NCBI RefSeq assembly: GCF_012034175.1
Contig: NZ_JAATEJ010000012.1
Location: 62,001-126,000 of the forward strand
DNA from: Actinacidiphila epipremni
GTDB lineage: Bacteria > Actinomycetota > Actinomycetes > Streptomycetales > Streptomycetaceae
Reading direction: 5' to 3'
Length of the DNA stretch: 64,000 bases
How positions within the stretch are numbered: the stretch's first letter is position 1; the number at the start of each line of letters is the position of its first letter. Of the stretch, positions 56,557 through 64,000 are shown piece after piece. The translations under genes and the position numbers were made by a program. The notes below the pieces were generated by a model. That model was not told where the DNA came from. It saw nothing but the letters and a program-made list of their open reading frames with translations, and ran no database searches.

Positions 56557-57275
56557 TTCCTCACCTGACAGCGCGCTGGATACGGGACACACACGACACT
56601 TGCAGACGACTCTTACGGGACGGCGTCGGGCGGCGTACGGGACGACCTCCGCCTGTTGCGCCACTTCCGCTCTTTTTAACTGTTCTTGGCGTTGTAGGCC
56701 TGCCTGCGGGGCCGCGGCCACCGGTGATCACCCGGGTGGCGGTGGCAGGGCCGAGCGGGTGAAACCACCGGTGGCGGCCGGTCCGTGCGCAGGTCGGGTA
56801 CCCGGGTGTCGCCGGAGTACCCGGTGCGGCCCGGTGCGGCCGGACGCACCCGGGGAGCCTGCCCCGGGTCTACGCGCGACACGCACCACCTGACGGCGTT
56901 TCGGGAGCACGGCCGGAGTGCTCTCGCCCGCGCCCCCGGTACCGCCGGGCACCATGCGTTCGAGCCACGCCCGGCCGGTCCCGGCCGGTCCGGTTTCGTA
57001 CCCCTGCCCATGCCTGCCCGCGCCCCCCAACACGCCCCCGCGTACGCCCTGGAGGGACGCCGAGCCGCAGTCCGACCCGCCGTGAGCCGTGTGATCCGAG
57101 CCCCCCGTATCGCCCCGCGCTGACATTTCCCGGTCGCCTCTGGTCCGGATGGTTGAACGCGCCCGCGCCCGCGCCCCACCCGCCCGCACTCCAGTGAGCC
57201 GCCGTTCGAGCGTTTGAACCACCGGAATGGGGACAGGACCCGCGGGCCCCGCTCCGACGGGGCTACGGTCGAAGG
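56557..57275. other. Large glgE/glgP divergent intergenic region
   Basis: About 719 bp without a supported gene; frames on both strands are open only from GC content and have no ribosome site. An AT-rich patch (CGCTCTTTTTAACTG, about 56668-56682) may hold a glgE promoter. Several CACCGGT/ACCGGTGG palindromic motifs lie around 56720-56785. The glgP GTG has little leader and TACGGT just upstream (57261-57266), compatible with a leaderless mRNA. Confidence 0.5.
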
Positions 57276-59885
57276 GTGAAGGCTATCCGTCGATTCACCG
57301 TGCGCACCGTCCTGCCGGAACCTCTGCGCCCGCTGGGGGATCTGGCCCAGAATCTGCGCTGGTCATGGCACCAGGAAACCAGGGAGCTGTTCCAGAGCAT
57401 CGATCCCGAGGGCTGGCGGGCCGCCCAGGGCGACCCGGTGCGGCTGCTCGGCACCGTCGGCAAGGAGCGGCTCGCGGCACTTGCCTCGGACCGGCGCTTC
57501 CTGCGCCGGCTGGCCGCCGCGGCCGACGAGCTGTCGGACTACCTGGCCGGCCCCCGGTGGTACCAGGAGCAGACCGACCTGCCCGAGGCCATCGCCTACT
57601 TCTCACCAGAGTTCGGCATCACCTCCGCGCTGCCGCAGTATTCCGGCGGCCTCGGCATCCTCGCCGGGGACCACCTCAAGGCCGCCAGCGACCTCGGCGT
57701 CCCGCTCGTCGGCGTCGGCCTGCTCTACCGGCACGGCTACTTCCGGCAGACGCTCTCCCGCGAGGGCTGGCAGCAGGAGCAGTACCCCGTCCTCGACCCC
57801 AACTCGCTGCCCGTCACCCCGCTGCGCGAGGCCGACGGCTCGGCCGCCCGCACCAGCCTGGTGCTGCCCGGCGGCCGGTCGCTGCACGCCCGGATCTGGA
57901 AGGCCCAGGTCGGGCGGGTCCCGCTGCTGCTGCTCGACTCCGACGTCGAGGGCAACGAGGCCGCCGAGCGCGATGTCACCGACCGGCTCTACGGCGGCGG
58001 CAGCGAGCACCGGCTGCTCCAGGAGATGCTGCTGGGCATCGGCGGGGTGCGTGCCGTGCGCGCGTACTGCCGCATCACCGGCCACCCCGCGCCCGAGGTC
58101 TTCCACACCAACGAGGGCCACGCCGGCTTCCTCGGCCTGGAGCGGATCCGCGAGCTGTCCCTGGACGGCCTGGACTTCGACGCCGCCCTGGAGGCGGTAC
58201 GGGCCGGCACCGTCTTCACCACCCACACGCCCGTGCCGGCCGGCATCGACCGCTTCGACCGGGAACTGGTTGCCCGCCACCTCGGCGACGGCGCGGAACT
58301 GCCCGGCGTGGACACCGGGCGGATTCTGGAACTGGGCATGGAGACCCACCGCGGCGGCGACCCCAACCTGTTCAACATGGCCGTCATGGGCCTGCGCCTG
58401 GCCCAGCGCGCCAACGGCGTGTCCACCCTGCACGGCGCCGTCAGCCGGGAGATGTTCGCGGGCCTGTGGCCCGGCTTCGACCCCGAGGACGTGCCGATCA
58501 CGTCCATCACCAACGGCGTCCACGCCCCCACCTGGGTCGCCCCCGAGGTGCTGCGGCTCGGCGCCAAGCAGATCGGCGCCCAGCGCGCCGAGGACGCCCT
58601 CATGACCGGCGGCACCGACTGCTGGGAGGCGCTCGGCGGCATCCCCGACACGGCGCTGTGGGAGCTGCGCCGGGAGCTGCGCGAGCAGCTCGTGGAGGAC
58701 GTACGCCGCCGGCTGCGGGCCTCCTGGCGGCAGCGCGGCGCCGGCGAGGCCGAACTGGGCTGGACCGACAGCGTGCTGGACCCGGACGTGCTGACCATCG
58801 GCTTCGCGCGCCGCGTCCCGTCGTACAAGCGGCTCACGCTCATGCTGCGCGACCAGGACCGGCTCATGGAGCTGCTGCTGCACCCCGAGCGGCCGATCCA
58901 GATCGTGGTGGCCGGCAAGGCGCACCCCGCCGACGACGGCGGCAAGCGGCTGGTGCAGGAGCTGGTCCGCTTCACCGACGACCCGCGGGTGCGGCACCGG
59001 ATCGTCTTCCTGCCCGACTACGACATGCGGATGGCCCGGCTGCTCTACCCGGGCTGCGACGTGTGGCTCAACAACCCGCTGCGCCCGCTGGAGGCGTGCG
59101 GCACCTCCGGGATGAAGGCCGCGCTCAACGGCTGCCTGAACCTGTCGGTGCTGGACGGCTGGTGGGACGAGTGGTTCGACGGCGACAACGGCTGGGCCAT
59201 CCCCACCGCCGACGGCGTCAGCGACGAGGACCGCCGCGACCAGCTGGAGGCCGCCGCGCTCTACGACCTGCTGGAGCACCAGGTCGCGCCGCGCTTCTAC
59301 GACCGCGGCGCACGCGGGGTGCCGCAGCGCTGGATCGAGATGGTCCGGCACACCCTGACCACGCTCGGCCCCAAGGTCGTGGCCGGCCGCATGGTCCGCG
59401 ACTACGTCAACCGGCTGTACGCGCCCGCCGCCCGCTCCCACCGCGCCATACAGGGTGCCGCCGCCGCGGAGCTGGCCGAGTGGAAGAACCGGCTGCGCCG
59501 CCAGTGGCCGCAGGTGACCATCGACCATGTCGAGAGCGACTCCGTCGAGGGCACCCCGCAGCTGGGCTCCACGCTGACCCTGCGGGCCCGGATCGGCCTC
59601 GGCGGCCTCGACCCCGCCGACATCGACGTGCAGCTGGTGTCCGGGCGGGTGGACGCCGCCGACCGGATGGCCGACCCCACGGTGGTCTCGCTCAAGCCCA
59701 CCGGGCGCGCCGACACCGCCGGCCGCTACTGCTACGAGGGGCCGCTCACCTTGGACCGCACCGGCTCGTTCGGCTACACCGTCCGGGTGCTGCCCGCGCA
59801 CCCGCTGCTGGCCGACCCGGCCGAGCTCGGCCTGGTCGCCGTACCGCCGCAGGCCGCGGGCATGACGGCCGGCGTGCTGCGCTGA
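57276..59885 (+). CDS. glgP: Alpha-glucan (glycogen/maltodextrin) phosphorylase
   Basis: 869-aa GT35 enzyme that releases glucose 1-phosphate from alpha-glucan. N-terminal DUF3417 segment (VKAIRRFTVRTVLPEPLRPLGDLAQNLRWSWHQET), then ALPQYSGGLGILAGDHLKAASDLGVPLVGVGLLY, NEGHAGFLGLERI, and PLP site GTSGMKAALNGCLNLSVLDGWWDEW (Lys in SGMKAALNG). The C-terminus carries an additional beta-domain. The GTG start fits the family N-terminus. It diverges from glgE: one degrades and the other builds the polymer. Confidence 0.95.
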   Translation: MKAIRRFTVRTVLPEPLRPLGDLAQNLRWSWHQETRELFQSIDPEGWRAAQGDPVRLLGTVGKERLAALASDRRFLRRLAAAADELSDYLAGPRWYQEQTDLPEAIAYFSPEFGITSALPQYSGGLGILAGDHLKAASDLGVPLVGVGLLYRHGYFRQTLSREGWQQEQYPVLDPNSLPVTPLREADGSAARTSLVLPGGRSLHARIWKAQVGRVPLLLLDSDVEGNEAAERDVTDRLYGGGSEHRLLQEMLLGIGGVRAVRAYCRITGHPAPEVFHTNEGHAGFLGLERIRELSLDGLDFDAALEAVRAGTVFTTHTPVPAGIDRFDRELVARHLGDGAELPGVDTGRILELGMETHRGGDPNLFNMAVMGLRLAQRANGVSTLHGAVSREMFAGLWPGFDPEDVPITSITNGVHAPTWVAPEVLRLGAKQIGAQRAEDALMTGGTDCWEALGGIPDTALWELRRELREQLVEDVRRRLRASWRQRGAGEAELGWTDSVLDPDVLTIGFARRVPSYKRLTLMLRDQDRLMELLLHPERPIQIVVAGKAHPADDGGKRLVQELVRFTDDPRVRHRIVFLPDYDMRMARLLYPGCDVWLNNPLRPLEACGTSGMKAALNGCLNLSVLDGWWDEWFDGDNGWAIPTADGVSDEDRRDQLEAAALYDLLEHQVAPRFYDRGARGVPQRWIEMVRHTLTTLGPKVVAGRMVRDYVNRLYAPAARSHRAIQGAAAAELAEWKNRLRRQWPQVTIDHVESDSVEGTPQLGSTLTLRARIGLGGLDPADIDVQLVSGRVDAADRMADPTVVSLKPTGRADTAGRYCYEGPLTLDRTGSFGYTVRVLPAHPLLADPAELGLVAVPPQAAGMTAGVLR

Positions 59886-59902
59886 GCCGCCCCCGTCCCC
59901 GT

Positions 59903-59968
59903 CCCCGTTCCGGCGTCCGCCGGCCGCCGGAACGGGGCGAGGCCCGCACCGGTGGGTGCGGGCCTCGC
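59903..59968. terminator. Tandem hairpin terminators between glgP and csp
   Basis: Two adjoining hairpins: 59903-59914 with 59926-59937 (12 bp) and 59937-59950 with 59955-59968 (14 bp, arm GCGAGGCCCGCACC, 4-nt loop). They lie between convergent glgP and the cold-shock gene and may act in both directions. Confidence 0.85.
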
Positions 59969-59985
59969 AGAAGGGGAGCCGGGCG

Positions 59986-60192
59986 CTAGCCGAGCGTCCG
60001 GATGTTCTCCGCCTGCGGGCCTTTCTGGCCCTGGGTGACGTCGAACGAGACCTTCTGGCCCTCCAGCAGCTCGCGGTAGCCGGTCGACTGGATGTTCGAG
60101 TAGTGGGCGAAGACGTCCGAGCCGCCGCCGTCCTGCTCGATGAAGCCGAAACCCTTTTCCGAGTTGAACCACTTCACGGTTCCGGTTGCCAT
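59986..60192 (-). CDS. Cold-shock protein (CspA family)
   Basis: 68-aa OB-fold nucleic-acid-binding protein with RNP1 KGFGFIEQD and RNP2 DVFAHYSNI. Such proteins act as RNA chaperones in cold and in growth transitions. ATG 60192 (MATGTVKWF) has GGAG about 9 nt upstream; the upstream ATG 60201 is too near the ribosome site. Upstream 5-prime leader of unknown length. Confidence 0.95.
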   Translation of the reverse strand: MATGTVKWFNSEKGFGFIEQDGGGSDVFAHYSNIQSTGYRELLEGQKVSFDVTQGQKGPQAENIRTLG

Positions 60193-60300
60193 AATTTCCA
60201 TCTCCTACGGGTGGGGCACTTTCCAGATCCGCACTGTACGGATGCAGGTCGCCCGGGAGAATCACCCCACACCGGGGAAACCGGTCAAAAAACGAAGGAC

Positions 60301-60330
60301 GCCCGGACCGGCCCATGGACCGGTCCGGGC
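60301..60330 (-). terminator. Rho-independent terminator of metalloprotease gene
   Basis: Stem GCCCGGACCGG (60301-60311) with CCGGTCCGGGC (60320-60330), 8-nt loop, followed on the minus strand by CGTTTTTTG. The T tract makes it one of the clearest in the window. Confidence 0.9.
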
Positions 60331-60359
60331 GCCCTGCGCCGAACGGGTGGATCAGCCGG

Positions 60360-62786
60360 TCAGCTGACGTTGACGGCGGTGTCGTCGATCAGGAACGAGG
60401 TCGCGAGCGTCACGTCCTCGGCCCCGGTGAACTTCAGCGTCACCGTCGAGCCGATGTACGGCGTCAGGCTCAGCGACTTCTGGACGTAGCCGCTGGTCTT
60501 GTTGAGGTTGGAGTAGGTGGCCAGCGTGGTGCTGCCGGCGGCGACGGTGAGCTTGTCGTACGCGCTGGACGTCGTGGTCTCCTGCGTGGAGATGTAGACG
60601 TAGAAGGTGAGGTTGGCGCTGGTGCAGCTCGCCGGGATGGTCACCGACTGGGAGAGCGTGTCGGTGTGGGTGGTGCCGTAGCCGTCCAGCCACGCCTTGT
60701 ACGAGCCGGAGTGCGCCGGGGCGCCGCTGCTGCTGTCGATGACGCCCGAGGAGGACGTCCAGCCGGAGCTGCCGCTCTCGAAGCCGGGGTTGGCCAGCAG
60801 CTGGCCGGCGGTGCAGCCGCCACCGCCGCTGCTGGTGACCGTCCAGGTGAAGGAGGCGGTGCCGGTGGCGTTGGCGGAGTCCTTGACCGTCACCGTCACG
60901 TTGTACGTACCGGTGCTGGTGCCCGTGGTGCCGGAGATCAGGCCGGTCGAGGCGTTGATCGCCAGGCCCGGGGGCAGGCCGGTCGCGCTGTAGGTCAGGG
61001 CGCCCGAGGTGGTGGAGCTGGCCTGGATCTGCAGGCTCACCGCGGTGCTGACCTTGGTCGACTGGTTGCCCGGGTTGGTCACCGTCACGCCGGTCGGGTT
61101 GGACACCCGGCTGCCGACGCCGATCGCCGCCCAGGTGTTGGCGACGGTGTTGTACGTGGCGCTGCCCTGGCCCCACAGGTCGGCCGCGGCCTGCAGTGAC
61201 TGGGTGCGGGCCGCCGCGTAGTTGGTGGTGGAGGTGAAGCGCTCGGTCAGCGACTTGTACCAGAGCTTGAGGGCGTTGTCCCGGCCGATGCCGGGCACCG
61301 ACAGGCCGTCGTAGGTCGGGCTGTTGTAGCTCACCCCGCCGATGACCTTGGCGCCGCTGCCCTCGGAGAGCAGGTAGAAGAGGTGGTTGGCCGGGCCCGA
61401 GGAGTAGTGGACGTCCAGGCCGCCGAGGCTGGAGGACCAGTAGTCCTTCGAGCCGCCGTCCTTGCTGGGCTTGTCCATGTAGCGCAGCGGGCTGCCGTCG
61501 CCGTTGATGTCGATCTTCTCGCCGATGAGGTAGTCACCGGGGTCCGAGGAGTTGTTGGCGTAGAACTCCACACCGGTGCCGAAGATGTCCGAGGTCGCCT
61601 CGTTGAGGCCGCCGGACTCGCCCGAGTAGTTCAGGCCGGCGCTGTTGGAGGTGACGCCGTGGCTCATCTCGTGGCCCGCGACGTCCAGGGCGGTCAGCGG
61701 GTGCGCGTTGCCGCTGCCGTCGCCGTACGTCATGCAGAAGCAGGAGTCGTCCCAGAAGGCGTTGACGTAGGAGTTCCCGTAGTGGGTGCGGGAGTACGCC
61801 GCCCGGCCGTCGTCGGCGATGCCGTTGCGGCCGAAGGTGTTCTTGTAGAAGTCCCAGGTCTCCTGGGCGCCGTACGCGGCGTCCACGCCCGCGGTCTGCG
61901 CGGTGGTGCCGTTGCCGTCGCCCCACGTGTCGTCCGCGTCGGTGAACAGCGTGCCGGTGCCGGACGTCGAGTGGTTCAGGTTGTACGTCTTGTGGCCGCC
62001 GCGGGTGTTGTCGGTCAGCTGGTAGGTGCTGCCCGACAGCGTGGTGGTGATGTTCACCTGCCCGCTGTACTCGCTGTTGCCGACGCCGGTCTCGATGCCC
62101 TGGTACTCGAAGAGCTCCTTGCCGGAGGTGGCGTCGGTGATGACGTGCAACTGGCTGGGCGTCCCGTCGTCCTGGAAGCCGCCGAGCACGGTCTCCCAGG
62201 CCAGCACGGGGGTGCCGGCGGCGGCCCAGACGACCTTGCGGGTCGAGTCGACCGTGGCGGAGTCGTTGTGGACCGCCTTCATGCGCGAGAGGCTGTCGGC
62301 CTTCACCTCGGCGGCGCTGAGCCGCGCGGTGGTGGAGGGCACGGCGATCGTCGCGCTGGTCGCCTTGTCCACGCCGGTGGTCGCGCCGAGCGCGCTGGAG
62401 TGCACCACCAGGTCGCCGCCGAGCACCGGCAGGCCCTGGTACGTGCGCTCGTAGCGGGTGTGGGTGGTGCCGTCCGCGTCCTGGACCACGGACTTGACGA
62501 CCAGTTTCTCCTGCGTGCCCAGGTGCAGCGACGCCGCGGTCTGCGCGGTGTGCGCCGCGGCCTGTGCGACCAGCGCCGACTGCTGCGCGGGCGTCAGCGC
62601 GGCGGGCAGTGCGCCGGCCCTGGGCTGGGCGTGCGCGGCGGCGGCCTGCGCGGCGGCCGAGCCGGTCTGTGCGGCGGGGTCCGCCGCCGCGGTGCCGGCC
62701 GGCAGCGTCACGGCGACCATCGCCACACCGGCGATCAGCGCACCGGCGGCTGCCGCCGTGCGGGCCGTACGGGGGGATCGTGCCAC
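60360..62786 (-). CDS. Secreted M4-family (thermolysin-like) metalloprotease
   Basis: 808-aa exported zinc protease. Order: signal peptide (about 1-37, ending GTAAADPA), propeptide with FTP/PepSY-like segments (about 60-230), M4 catalytic domain with GHEMSHGVTSNSAGLNYSGESGGLNEATSDIFG (two His and Glu as zinc ligands and catalytic Glu), M4 C-terminal domain, an Ig-like domain (PTGVTVTNPGNQSTKVSTAVSLQIQA ... GTYNVTVTVKDSANATG), and a C-terminal beta-sandwich (GCTAGQLLANPGFESGSSGWTSSSGVI), probably substrate binding. GTG start with AAGGAG 8 nt upstream. Confidence 0.94.
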   Translation of the reverse strand: MARSPRTARTAAAAGALIAGVAMVAVTLPAGTAAADPAAQTGSAAAQAAAAHAQPRAGALPAALTPAQQSALVAQAAAHTAQTAASLHLGTQEKLVVKSVVQDADGTTHTRYERTYQGLPVLGGDLVVHSSALGATTGVDKATSATIAVPSTTARLSAAEVKADSLSRMKAVHNDSATVDSTRKVVWAAAGTPVLAWETVLGGFQDDGTPSQLHVITDATSGKELFEYQGIETGVGNSEYSGQVNITTTLSGSTYQLTDNTRGGHKTYNLNHSTSGTGTLFTDADDTWGDGNGTTAQTAGVDAAYGAQETWDFYKNTFGRNGIADDGRAAYSRTHYGNSYVNAFWDDSCFCMTYGDGSGNAHPLTALDVAGHEMSHGVTSNSAGLNYSGESGGLNEATSDIFGTGVEFYANNSSDPGDYLIGEKIDINGDGSPLRYMDKPSKDGGSKDYWSSSLGGLDVHYSSGPANHLFYLLSEGSGAKVIGGVSYNSPTYDGLSVPGIGRDNALKLWYKSLTERFTSTTNYAAARTQSLQAAADLWGQGSATYNTVANTWAAIGVGSRVSNPTGVTVTNPGNQSTKVSTAVSLQIQASSTTSGALTYSATGLPPGLAINASTGLISGTTGTSTGTYNVTVTVKDSANATGTASFTWTVTSSGGGGCTAGQLLANPGFESGSSGWTSSSGVIDSSSGAPAHSGSYKAWLDGYGTTHTDTLSQSVTIPASCTSANLTFYVYISTQETTTSSAYDKLTVAAGSTTLATYSNLNKTSGYVQKSLSLTPYIGSTVTLKFTGAEDVTLATSFLIDDTAVNVS

Positions 62787-63179
62787 TCGTCACTCCTTCT
62801 GCGGCGACCGCGGGTGCGCGGCCGGTGACAGGCCGGGCGGGTGGGGTTGGTGATCCGCCCGGATAGAGCTGTGGATGTGCTGTGGAACGGGGCACAGAGT
62901 GGCACTCTTTACCTGTTCATGTCAGTCCCATGGTCTCAACTTGGCCGAAATTCGTTCGATGTCCGGGAGTGGGCGTCCGCATAGCGGGCGATTGTGTGAG
63001 CGGTGTTGCGCCCGCGAGAAATCTCGCACGCCCGCGACCGGGGCGGATCTGCGCAAAGGGGACGATACGGCGGGGGTGCGGGGCCGGTGGCGGTACGGCC
63101 GGCCGCCGGGACGCCGTACGAGGCGGCGGCCCGGCGGGCACGGTTCAGGCCAGCGTGCGGTGCCGGCGTGCCGGGCGGT
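62787..63179. other. Intergenic region upstream of metalloprotease
   Basis: 393 bp without a supported gene. The AT-rich part (about 62900-62960) probably contains the protease promoter. A short direct repeat CGGTTCAGGCCAG occurs near 63143 and 63176, next to the ABC exporter stop. Confidence 0.5.
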
Positions 63180-64000
63180 TCAGGCCAGGCCGTCGCGCCA
63201 GGCGGCGTCCAGGCGGGCGTAGTGGCCCTGGCCGGCGATCAGGGCGGCGGGCGTGCCGTCCTCCACGATGCGGCCGTCGCTCATGACCAGGACCCGGTCG
63301 GCGATCGCCACCGTCGACAGCCGGTGCGCGATGACCACCGCCGTACGGCCGGTCAGGACGGTGCGCATGGCGTGCTGCACGGCCCGCTCGCCGGGGATGT
63401 CCAGCGACGACGTCGCCTCGTCGAGGATCAGCACCCCCGGGTCGGCCAGCAGCGCGCGGGCGAAGGCCACCAACTGGCGCTGGCCCGCCGAGATCCGGCC
63501 GCCGCGCTTGCGGACGTCGGTGTCGTAGCCGTCCGGCAGCGCCGCGATGAAGTCGTGCGCGCCGATCGCCCGGGCCGCCGCCTCGACCTCCTCGCGGGTC
63601 GCGTCGGGGCGGCCGATCGCGATGTTGTCCGCGACCGTGCCGGAGAACAGGAACGCCTCCTGCGTCACCATCACCACCCCGCGCCGCAGGTCCGCGAGCG
63701 CCAGGTCGGCCAGGTCCACCCCGTCCAGCAGCACCCGGCCGCCGCTCGGGTCGTAGAACCGGGCCAGCAGCTTGGCCAGCGTCGACTTGCCCGCGCCCGT
63801 CGCGCCCACCACCGCGACCGTCTGGCCGGCCGGCAGCCGCAGGTCGAACGCCGGCAGCACCTCGCCGCCGGTGCGGTAGCCGAAGCTCACCCGGTCGAAG
63901 ACCACCTCGCGGCCCGGCCGCCCCTGCGCGGCCGGCGGCAGCGGCACCGGGCGCTCCGGCTCCGGCACGCCCGGCGTCTGCGCCAGCAGGCCGGCGATCT
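63180..64000 (-). CDS. ABC exporter ATPase domain (N-terminus outside window)
   Basis: C-terminal 273 codons of an ABC transporter that most likely has a fused membrane domain, because the frame is open through the window edge. Walker [11 protein letters not shown]-loop [18 protein letters not shown], signature [20 protein letters not shown], Walker [14 protein letters not shown]-loop IAHRLSTV. The domain organisation resembles MsbA/MDR-like exporters, often heterodimeric. The ATG-like start seen inside the window is not the true start. Confidence 0.9.
   Translation of the reverse strand, partial: IAGLLAQTPGVPEPERPVPLPPAAQGRPGREVVFDRVSFGYRTGGEVLPAFDLRLPAGQTVAVVGATGAGKSTLAKLLARFYDPSGGRVLLDGVDLADLALADLRRGVVMVTQEAFLFSGTVADNIAIGRPDATREEVEAAARAIGAHDFIAALPDGYDTDVRKRGGRISAGQRQLVAFARALLADPGVLILDEATSSLDIPGERAVQHAMRTVLTGRTAVVIAHRLSTVAIADRVLVMSDGRIVEDGTPAALIAGQGHYARLDAAWRDGLA

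Noticed and set aside
56676..57222. Small genes between glgE and glgP
   Set aside because: Open frames exist on both strands but lack ribosome sites, codon bias and known families.

Overview
The window is high-GC actinobacterial chromosome from a Streptomyces-type organism (family Streptomycetaceae). The strongest taxonomic marker is the adjacent pair of long coiled-coil cytoskeletal genes filP and scy, which are typical of Streptomyces and close relatives. GTG/TTG starts, GC-rich hairpin terminators and XRE/DUF397 gene families fit this. From memory, the core gene order resembles the S. coelicolor region around SCO5394-SCO5451; this could not be checked here.

Layout. 0-5.3 kb: end of an ABC transporter ATPase, filP and scy (polar growth). 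5.4-8.4 kb: methylmalonyl-CoA epimerase, acetyl-CoA acetyltransferase and the MeaB G3E GTPase, which connect functionally to isobutyryl-CoA mutase icmA at 23.5 kb. 8.4-14.6 kb: PadR regulator, a MurJ-like flippase divergent from a FemAB-like aminoacyltransferase, and an MFS exporter divergent from an ArsR-type regulator. 14.7-23.4 kb: small membrane and thiamine-binding proteins, a DUF2127 protein followed by three tandem AIM24 genes, two MarR regulators, an ECF sigma factor with a membrane protein and an L,D-transpeptidase, and several tandem repeats. 23.4-30.8 kb: icmA behind a perfect 24-bp palindrome, a TetR regulator, a thioredoxin-fold/TPR protein lacking CxxC, and a three-gene secreted/membrane unit (DUF6230, DUF6114, large secreted protein).

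30.8-38.3 kb looks like an accessory segment set into the core: an RmlD-like reductase, three DUF397 genes (two of them a recent segmental duplication), two XRE regulators, an RsbW-like ATPase, and then a compact graspetide-type RiPP cluster: 82-aa precursor, ATP-grasp ligase and protein-isoaspartate-methyltransferase homologue, all overlapping. This is the most interesting system in the window. It belongs to the architecture known from fuscimiditide-like (aspartimide-containing) graspetides, but its core sequence and regulators look individual.

38.3-45.7 kb is central carbon metabolism: pta-ackA-pyk on the minus strand, D-2-hydroxyacid dehydrogenase and phosphofructokinase on the plus strand. 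45.7-48.0 kb is a four-gene overlapping cluster that looks like an ESX/WXG100-type secreted effector with helper proteins and a small downstream partner (possible immunity protein). 48.1-59.9 kb carries the whole GlgE pathway for alpha-glucan and trehalose (glgE-treS, mak-glgB) plus glgP. 60-64 kb: cold-shock protein, a large secreted M4 (thermolysin-like) metalloprotease and the end of an ABC exporter.

Repeats recur through the window: a GGGGCGCGGGGAACTGCGC-type element (19.0 kb and inside the glgB reading frame) and a CTCCCGG...CCGGGGG element (7.4, 11.5 and 50.4 kb). Both have entered coding regions without breaking the frame.
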